Program-made: the position numbers and the translations under genes
The notes under the pieces: model-generated
Told to the model about the DNA's origin: nothing
What the model saw: only the letters and a program-made list of their open reading frames with translations
Database searches by the model: none
NCBI GenBank assembly: GCA_030673845.1
Contig: JAUTCQ010000012.1
Coordinates: 1 to 64,000 of the forward strand
Origin: Verrucomicrobiota bacterium JB022
GTDB lineage: Bacteria > Verrucomicrobiota > Verrucomicrobiia > Opitutales > Oceanipulchritudinaceae
Direction of reading: 5' to 3'
DNA length: 64,000 bases
In this document: positions 24,143-31,300 of the stretch, one piece after another
Layout of the letters: every line of letters begins with the position of its first letter
How positions within the stretch are numbered: the stretch's first letter is position 1

Positions 24143-26251
24143 ATGAAAACCTCCCTTGCCGTCCCCTTCGGCCGATTCGCAGCCCTGACCTCCATCGGGG
24201 CTTTTTCATCCCTGCTGACTGCCCAACTGCCTTCTCAACCGCTGGCCGACATCATCGGCGAAATCCACTCGGGCGGTAAATACAGTATCCCCCTCTACTC
24301 GCCCGCCACCGACTACTTGACGGAGGGCGCCGACCGGATCTCACAACTCGGCTCGCGCACGATCAAGCTCTGGCTCAACAGCTCGCCCAACCGCAATTAC
24401 CCGAACTTCACCGGCCTGCACGCCTTCCCCTCATGCGACGACATGACGGAGCTGCTGCAGACCACCTATTACGCCGACGCGCTCTCGCGACCCGACTTCA
24501 AGACCTATTTCTTTGTCGCGACCGAATTTGCGAAACCCAACTGGAAGGATGGGCTCTCCCCCGCCGAAGAGGCCGCCATCATCGCTGAATTTGCCGAAGC
24601 GACCGAATATTTGCTGGAGACGTATTCCGGCACCGGCAAGACCTTCATTTTCCAAAGCTGGGAAGGCGATAACCACCTCAGCCTCGATCTGCTCGATCCG
24701 GCGGACTGGCCTGTCGCAATCCAGGGCATGATCGACTGGATCAATGCCCGACAGGCCGGGGTCGAAGCCGGCATCGCCGCCGCCAGCGGCTACTCCGACG
24801 TCTACGTCTACAACGCCTGCGAGTTTAACTACAACCCCGGGGCCGCATCGAGCCTCCCCGTCTCTGCCGCCAATTGCGTCATCAATGCCGTGATCCCCTA
24901 CACCGATTGCGACCTCTACTCGTGGTCCAACTGGGCGAGCAAGGGCACCGGGCAGGAGATCAACGTCATCCGGGGGCTCGACTACGCCCGCGCCCGCACC
25001 CCAAGCTCTTCCACCTTTGGGCGCGACAACCTCTACATGGGCGAGTTCGGCGCCTACGAATCAAGCTTCATGGGCAGCTCTGCGCCCTACCATTCCGCCT
25101 CCTCGGATGCGACCCTCAGCAGCGTGATCATGAACCAGGTCGACTACGCTCTGCGCTGGGGCCCGCGTTGGATCGTGCACTGGGCGATTTACGACAACGG
25201 GCTGCGCAGCGGTGAGACCTTCAACTACACCACACCTGTCTCCCTCTTTGAAAACCAACTGGTGGGCACTTGGCTCATTCGCCCGCCCGGTGAGACGATG
25301 AACCCGGACTACAGCTTTATCACGGCTTACGGCGAGCTCGCCCGGCTCAACGCCCGCCGCCTGCATCACGACCCGCTCGACGACTTGAGCCTCGCCAGCG
25401 CCACCGGCTCCTGGACCATTGCCACCACCAACCAGTCGTGGGATGAGGACGACTTTTCACGCTACTACCGCACGACGACCGGTACCACCACTTCGCTGAC
25501 CTATGAGGTAGACGGTGAGATCGTCGATCTAAACCTCAAAGCGTTCATCTACTCCTCCAGCAGCAACTTCAGCCCTGCCGGTCGTATCCGCGGCTACACT
25601 TCGGCGGACGGCGTCACCTGGAGCTCAGCCTTCGACTTCTCCGTTGTCGACAGCATCGCCCCCGATCCCAGTACCCCCGCGTGGGAGCGTGCCCACCTCG
25701 GCTTACCCTCTGGCGGGATCGCTGCCGGTCAGCACTTCCTCAAGATCGAGCTCTACGGCTCCACCGCCAGCTGGGCCACTCAACTCGCCGATGTGCGGAT
25801 CCAGACCCGCCCTGCCGCCACCACGGCAGACGAGCTGGCCGACCTGACCTTGGTCGAAGCCTCGGATAACGTCAGCCTCGTCAGCGGCAGCACCGCCTAC
25901 AGCGAAGGCGATACCGATCGGCTCTACCGCAACACGACCAGCCCAGGTTACATCGCCTACAAACTGCGCGATATCGGAGATTTCAGCGTAAAGCTGATCC
26001 ACTACACCTCCGCGATGGACAGCACCCGCTTCAAGGCCTACGCGTCCTACGATCTCTCCACCTGGCAGGAAGTAAACCTGAGCTTCGACAGCCCCGTCCA
26101 CACCGACGGCAGTTGGTACCGCACCAACGCCCACCTCGCCGATCCCCTCCCCACCGGCACCCGTTACGTGATCTTTGAGCTAATCGACCCCACCTACAAC
26201 TGGAGCCCGCAAATCGCGGATGTCACGATCGAGCACGCGGAAGAGCTGTAA
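24143..26251 (+). CDS. Secreted glycoside-hydrolase-like protein, paralogue C
   Basis: The start at 24143 gives MKTSLAVPFGRFAALTSIGA, a signal peptide; the frame extends 25 codons upstream without signal-like sequence. The 702-residue protein is the third member of the family with 2696-5032 and 17724-19595: IHSGGKY, SRTIKLWLNSSPNRNYP, FIFQSWEGDN near 180, MIDWINARQAG, CEFNYNPG, VIPYTDCDLYSWSNWAS, YMGEFGAYESSF near 310 and LRWGPRWIVHWAIYDNGL. It is closest to paralogue A. Two discoidin-like beta-sandwiches follow (about 420-560 and 570-702, with ADVRIQTRP and ADVTIEHAEEL ends), which may bind glycan. A glycosidase role is inferred only. It is followed by a strong terminator and is probably monocistronic. 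Confidence 0.6.
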   Translation: MKTSLAVPFGRFAALTSIGAFSSLLTAQLPSQPLADIIGEIHSGGKYSIPLYSPATDYLTEGADRISQLGSRTIKLWLNSSPNRNYPNFTGLHAFPSCDDMTELLQTTYYADALSRPDFKTYFFVATEFAKPNWKDGLSPAEEAAIIAEFAEATEYLLETYSGTGKTFIFQSWEGDNHLSLDLLDPADWPVAIQGMIDWINARQAGVEAGIAAASGYSDVYVYNACEFNYNPGAASSLPVSAANCVINAVIPYTDCDLYSWSNWASKGTGQEINVIRGLDYARARTPSSSTFGRDNLYMGEFGAYESSFMGSSAPYHSASSDATLSSVIMNQVDYALRWGPRWIVHWAIYDNGLRSGETFNYTTPVSLFENQLVGTWLIRPPGETMNPDYSFITAYGELARLNARRLHHDPLDDLSLASATGSWTIATTNQSWDEDDFSRYYRTTTGTTTSLTYEVDGEIVDLNLKAFIYSSSSNFSPAGRIRGYTSADGVTWSSAFDFSVVDSIAPDPSTPAWERAHLGLPSGGIAAGQHFLKIELYGSTASWATQLADVRIQTRPAATTADELADLTLVEASDNVSLVSGSTAYSEGDTDRLYRNTTSPGYIAYKLRDIGDFSVKLIHYTSAMDSTRFKAYASYDLSTWQEVNLSFDSPVHTDGSWYRTNAHLADPLPTGTRYVIFELIDPTYNWSPQIADVTIEHAEEL

Positions 26252-26274
26252 AGAACGTCTTCCAGAACTGCCGC

Positions 26275-26309
26275 ATCGCCCAATCGGAAAGATTGGGCGA
26301 TCTTTTTTT
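26275..26309 (+). terminator. Intrinsic terminator after glycosidase-like gene C
   Basis: ATCGCCCAATC (26275-26285) pairs perfectly with GATTGGGCGAT (26291-26301) around a GGAAA loop, followed by CTTTTTTTGG. It is 24 bases after the stop codon and is a textbook rho-independent terminator. Confidence 0.9.
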
Positions 26310-26630
26310 GGACAGGCTACGAAGTGTGCCTGAAAAAATGGGGTGAGCGCGGAACCGCCCATCGTATCGAAGCCTTCGCTCGAAGTTTTCACCGCCGGTG
26401 TCGCCATCAGGGTCCTGACTTGCACCGGCATCTGCGGCAGGCAGCGCCCAGTCGGCGTAAGATTGCACAGCCGCTTCGGTCGCGCAAAAGAGATAATCGA
26501 GGTGGCCGCACCGTAGCCGGTAAGGGCGGTATTGGTCGCCGTCTGGCTACCTGCACCTCCAGTATAGGCCGAGCCGTTGGTCGTGCGAGGATATTGGGCG
26601 TGATGATGCCCCGCTCTTCAATGATGAACC
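26310..26630. other. About 320 bases without a recognisable gene
   Basis: This gap lies between two convergent terminators. On the minus strand one frame (26468 downward) reads YADWALPAADAGASQDPDGD, which vaguely resembles the Asp-rich loop at the end of Opitutales surface proteins, but no start, no family match and no continuation are convincing. It could be the relic of a gene lost between the two loci. Confidence 0.3.
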
Positions 26631-26665
26631 CAAAAAAAGAGCGCCTCCCCGCAAGGGAGACGCTC
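26631..26665 (-). terminator. Intrinsic terminator of the 28-34 kb minus-strand operon
   Basis: Reading the minus strand, GAGCGTCTCCC and GGGGAGGCGCTC pair with one G-T wobble around a TTGC loop and are followed by TTTTTTTGGG. It begins 29 bases after the PEP-CTERM stop codon. Confidence 0.88.
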
Positions 26666-26694
26666 GGGACGAAGCGGGCAAGGCCGCCAGCAGT

Positions 26695-27303
26695 CTAGGC
26701 CTGACGGCGACGAAGGGCGACCAGACCGGCGGCCACGAGGCCAAGGCCGAGGGCCACCGTCGTCGGCTCGGGGATCACCGCCGCGAAGGTGTAATCGGCA
26801 GCGCCGGGGACGAGGCTGCCAAACGGCATCGGGGCAACCGTCACCCCGCCGTCGGTCGGCACGATGAAGTTTTCGTGCGAGACGAGGCCGTAGTGCTGCC
26901 CCACCGCTGCGCCACCCTCGGCAAACCAGATGAGCGAGAAGGCGGTGCCTTCGAGCAGGCCGGTGGTGTCGATGTTCGACACTTGGGCCAGGCTGCCGTG
27001 CCCAAACATGGGGGCGAAGGTGGTAAGCGCAAAGCCCTCGGTGCCAAAGACGAAGAGGTCGTCGGTGGCGACTCCGCCAGAGGTCAGATACTGGCCGCTA
27101 AGCGAGAAGTCGAAGGCATCGTAGCCGCCGAAGCCGTCGCCATTAAGGTCGAACACCACGGCGACTTGCATCCCGTCCTTGGCCTCGCCGAGCGCATCGA
27201 GGAAGCCGCCGGTGTTGACGGAGACGTGCATGTTGGAGGCTTGGAGGGAGGCTGCGCCGAGGACGAGCAGGCTGCCCAGCAGTTTGGTAGTCTTGTGAAT
27301 CAT
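26695..27303 (-). CDS. PEP-CTERM sorting-domain protein (202 aa)
   Basis: The start at 27303 gives MIHKTTKLLGSLLVLGAASL, a signal peptide ending LQA; upstream codons overlap the previous gene. The beta-rich body has FDLNGDGFGGYDAFDFSLSG, which looks like a calcium-binding DxNxDG loop, and SLIWFAEGG. The tail is VIPEPTTVALGLGLVAAGLV with ALRRRQA, a complete PEP-CTERM signal for exosortase-linked sorting. It is the last gene of a three-gene operon (31 bases after the TIGR02597-like stop) ended by the terminator at 26631-26665. Function beyond surface localisation is unknown. Confidence 0.8.
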   Translation of the reverse strand: MIHKTTKLLGSLLVLGAASLQASNMHVSVNTGGFLDALGEAKDGMQVAVVFDLNGDGFGGYDAFDFSLSGQYLTSGGVATDDLFVFGTEGFALTTFAPMFGHGSLAQVSNIDTTGLLEGTAFSLIWFAEGGAAVGQHYGLVSHENFIVPTDGGVTVAPMPFGSLVPGAADYTFAAVIPEPTTVALGLGLVAAGLVALRRRQA

Positions 27304-27334
27304 TGTGACGATACTTTCTAAGGTTTTCACAGCT

Positions 27335-28321
27335 TTACTGGAGGTAGCTGGGCAGCCACGTCCAGGTGTAGACGAGATCCACGCCAGCATCGAAGTGGCG
27401 GAGGATGTAGGACTGGCCGGGCAGCAGGTCGGTGGTGGAACCGGCCTCCTGGAAGCGCTCGTCGTACCAGCCCCAGCCGGGGAAGGCCGACAGCGTTTTC
27501 GCGGGCAGCTTGTTGATGCCGGCGGTCGCATTGTCGTAGACGAACAACTGGGCTTCTACGCGATCGACCAGCCCGGCGGCGTCGAGATTGATGGGCTCGG
27601 TGCTCATGATGCCGAAGCGGAAGTCGCGATACTTCTCACCGGCAGGCATCCTGAAGCGCATGCGCTGCACCGTCATCGGCACCTGGCCAGCCATCACGAG
27701 TTCGGTCGCTTCGCCAGCGGCGGGCAGGCGGAGGATGAAGCCGGCACCCCGGTTAAGCGGAGCGGAATCGGCCTCACCAAACGAGCCATCAAACCAGCCG
27801 TAGTCTACATAGTAGGTGTAAACAGCGGTTTGCATGCTGCCGGTGCCAGGGTTCATGCCCTGCACGATGAGCTGGGTGCCTTCCGGCAGGTCGGCCATCT
27901 CGCTGAGGTCGCTCGGAGTCCAGGCGCGCTGGATCTGCACGAGGTCGCCGGCGGCGAGCTGGGCGCGGTCTTCGAGGCCAAACGCTACCGTCAATGTGCT
28001 GGGGCCGTTGGCGGAGATCGGGAAGGTCGCGCCTTCCAGCTCACCGCTCAGGACGAGCACTTGATACGGGATGCTGCCGGCCCAGTTGTTCGGAGCCCAG
28101 TTGGGGCTGCCGGTGACTTGGAGGCTGGAGCTGGTAGTGGAGGCAATCGCGCCTTGATACACCGCGAGGGTGTCGAGCGGGAAGGCGAGCGCGTAATCGC
28201 TGCCGGGCTGGAGCGAGACCGTCTGGATAAAGGCCGGATCGGTGGCAGCGCTCTGGGCCATGGCCGCGCCGCCGCTCAGGAGGAGGCCGGCCAGCAGGCC
28301 AATGCTTTGGGAGAATTTCAT
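27335..28321 (-). CDS. TIGR02597-like secreted protein (328 aa)
   Basis: The start at 28321 gives MKFSQSIGLLAGLLLSGGAA, a signal peptide ending AMA. The layout (FAFPLDTLAVYQG-type opening, a WAPNNW segment, YVDYGWFDGSFGEADSAPLN, GAGFILRLP, and a repeated GWGWYDERFQEAGSTTDLL with GQSYILRH) matches my memory of the uncharacterised verrucomicrobial family TIGR02597. The two WFD/WYDE segments look like tandem copies of one beta unit. No enzyme motif is seen. It lies 34 bases after the giant phosphodiesterase-like gene and 31 before the PEP-CTERM gene, so a joint surface or matrix role is likely. The family assignment should be confirmed by search. Confidence 0.55.
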   Translation of the reverse strand: MKFSQSIGLLAGLLLSGGAAMAQSAATDPAFIQTVSLQPGSDYALAFPLDTLAVYQGAIASTTSSSLQVTGSPNWAPNNWAGSIPYQVLVLSGELEGATFPISANGPSTLTVAFGLEDRAQLAAGDLVQIQRAWTPSDLSEMADLPEGTQLIVQGMNPGTGSMQTAVYTYYVDYGWFDGSFGEADSAPLNRGAGFILRLPAAGEATELVMAGQVPMTVQRMRFRMPAGEKYRDFRFGIMSTEPINLDAAGLVDRVEAQLFVYDNATAGINKLPAKTLSAFPGWGWYDERFQEAGSTTDLLPGQSYILRHFDAGVDLVYTWTWLPSYLQ

Positions 28322-28355
28322 TTCTGCAATGTGTTGGGCGTGGTGGTCGGTCCGG

Positions 28356-31300
28356 TTACTCTTGGGCACCTTCCCATTGGACGCGGATGTAGGCGGAGTC
28401 GGTCATCTCCTCCACCGGGGTCAGCAGCTGCACGACGATCTCCACCGCGCCGCCGAGGTCGGTCTCGGTCACCTGGTAGGAGCCCGCCGGCAGAGCTTGC
28501 CAATCGAGGGCACCCGACAGGCTGTCGAGGGTCTGCACCGTGTAGTCGAAGCCCTTCAGGTCGCCACTGGGGCGGTAGAAGATGAGGGAGACGTAGCGTT
28601 CGCCGTCGGCTTCGCTGCGGGTGACGGACTGGCCGACCTGCATGTAGTAGCGGTAGTTGCCGTTCGCCGCGGTCGGGTCGAGTTGCCAGATGTATTCGAG
28701 CAGGTTACTGATCCCGTCGCCGTCGGCATCGGCCGTCGGGGCTTGGAGGGCTTCGTCGTAGCCGGCGAGCTCCGTCTCGGCCCATTCGCCGAAGGTGGCT
28801 TCCGGGGCGGCGAAGTCGTCGGTGTTGCGCGGCATCAGCTCATAACCGGAGGTGTAGGGGCGGTTCGGGTCGAACTGCACCACGAAGCCGTTGACGGCAA
28901 ACTCGCCTTGCGGGGCTTCTTCGCCGAAGAGCGGGCTGTTGCGGTGCACGAACAAGTCGAACTGCTGCTCGCCGTCGGTCACCTGCACGGTGAAGCCTGC
29001 GTAACCGTCGTTGGTCCACTGGCTCGGGTCGACGAGGCTCACCTTGCGCAGGCGCACGAGGGCAGATTCGTCCTTGTCTTGCAGCGTGCTCGGGCGGGCC
29101 ATTTGCGGCAGCATGGCGGTCTCATCCACCAGGTTGATCTCGGCCGCGCCGATACGGGTCTGGCCAGCCACCTGGCTGATCGTGCCCACGATTTCGATGC
29201 GGTGGCCGACGACCGGGGCGTAGGCGACTTCTGCGGCTGGCTGGAACACGCGCACGGCGGCGTTGCCATCCTGCAGGAAGAAGTCGAGCGTGCCTTCGTC
29301 GCCGAAGTTGGCGCTGGTGACGACGCCGTAGGTGCGCACGTAGGTGCCTGCGTTGACGGCTTCGCCTTCGGCGTTGGTCGCGACGGCTTCGGCCAGGCTC
29401 ATGGTCGAGGGCTCGGGCACTTCGTTGCCGGTCTTGAGGCTGTATTTGAAGACGCGGCCACTGATGTCGCCCACATAGAAGACTGATTTGTCGCGGCTGA
29501 TGGTGAAGGCGCGGATGTCGGAGGCGAGGTCGCCTTCCAGCGCGAGGCTCCAGGAGAGGTTGCGCTCGAAGTCGCGGAAGATCAGCGTCGGCGGCACCGT
29601 GCTCTTGTTATTGATCAGGTAGACGGTGTCGTTTTCGGTCGCCACCACGGCATTGGAGCCCGTGGGCGCGTTCATCTCGAAGTCGGCCTCGCGGGTCCAG
29701 GTCAGGCCGTCGTCGTCGCTGGTGAAGCGGCTGACACGGCGGCTGGCGGTTGCGTCGGGCAGGTAAACGGCGTCCCCTTCCGGCGAATACGAGGTGGTGC
29801 GCACGACGGACGGTGCTCCCGACATGTCCACGCGGCTGTAGACGCGGTAGCCCTTCGGGTTTTCCGGGTCTTCTTCAAGAATGTAGGCTGCGGTGGAGGT
29901 GAAGACGCCATGGCAGAAGATCCGGCCATTGTCGTCTACGACCGCGTTCACCCCGAAGGAGCCATCGTAGTATGCCAGCGGTTCACCGGTGGTCGCGTCG
30001 AGCTTCCAGATATCGCCGCCTTCGGAGAGGATCATGAAGCCGCGGCTGTCCCAGTCGATCCCGTAGGTCGAGCCGATGCCGTGGCGGGTGCCTTCCCACT
30101 GGATCCACTCGTAGCGGTAAGAGTCGTACTCGATGTTCTCGCTGGAGAGGAAGTATTCCGAACCGTCCGGGTTGTAGACGTTGACACCGCCGTTGTAGTT
30201 GACGGCCCACACGCGACCGCTGACTTCGTCGATCGCGATGTCATAGGCGTGCCAGGGGCTGGTTTGGGCGAAGACGCCGTCGAGCGTGTAGTTCGGGGCG
30301 GCGACTTCCACCGCTTCGTCCGGGATCGAATCGTCTTTCGTGAGGACGAGGGCTTGGGCGGGGCTGGCGACCACATTCTGGCCGTCGCTGGCGATCACAC
30401 GCTGGTAGAAGGTGCGCGTTTCGCCAGCTTCGGTGTCGGCGAGAAACACATACCATTCCGACTCGGTAAGCGCGTTGAAACGCGTGGTGACACCGGTGGG
30501 AGCGTCGATCAGCAGGTTGTTGAAGCTGGCGTCGGTCGCGAGCTGGTAGGTGTAGGTGAGCACGCCTTGCTCAGGGTCTTGCGCCGGCTGCCACGACACC
30601 GGGTAGAGCGCGGGCACGTCGCGGATACCGTAGGTGTCGGTGCTGTTTTGCGAGGTGATGACGGCGGGCTTGGGCGCACCGGACTGCGCATCGTTGAAGA
30701 ACTGGCCGCGCAACTCACCCTCGGGGTGGATGTCGGTCAGGATCTTGATGCCGTAGAGGCCGATGGCGAGGCCGTCGCGGAACTCGGCAAAGAGCGGCAG
30801 GCGGCCTTCAAAGGTGCCGTTCTTGCCGTCCACGGAGTCGATTTCGAGGGCTTCGAGCAGGTTGGCGCTGAAGCTGTTGCGGCCACGGTAGAGGGAGATG
30901 GCGGTGCGGTCGCGCAGGAGCTTGCCTTCGAGGTTAGCGAAGGAGCCGCTGATCACAATTTCGCCGCCCACGATTTCGATCTGGGCCGAAGCCGTCGCCG
31001 CCGTGGAAGAGCTGACACCGTCCACGTTGAGGGCGGAGAGGGTCGCCGCGCCGCGGTCGCTGATCTCGATGTCGTTGCGCATGATGAAGTCGCCATCGTA
31101 GCCGAAGAGGGCCGAGGGCACTTCGCTGTTCTTCACGATCGAGAAGCCGTCGAAGAGGTCGTAGGTCGTCAGCACAATGGCATTCTCGCCATAGTACTCG
31201 TCGTCGAAGAAGATGTCGGCGCGGGTAATGGTCGAGGGGGCCTGCTGGGCCTCACCGACGTAGGCCTTGCCGCCGCCACCCATCTCACCAGTGGAGAGGA

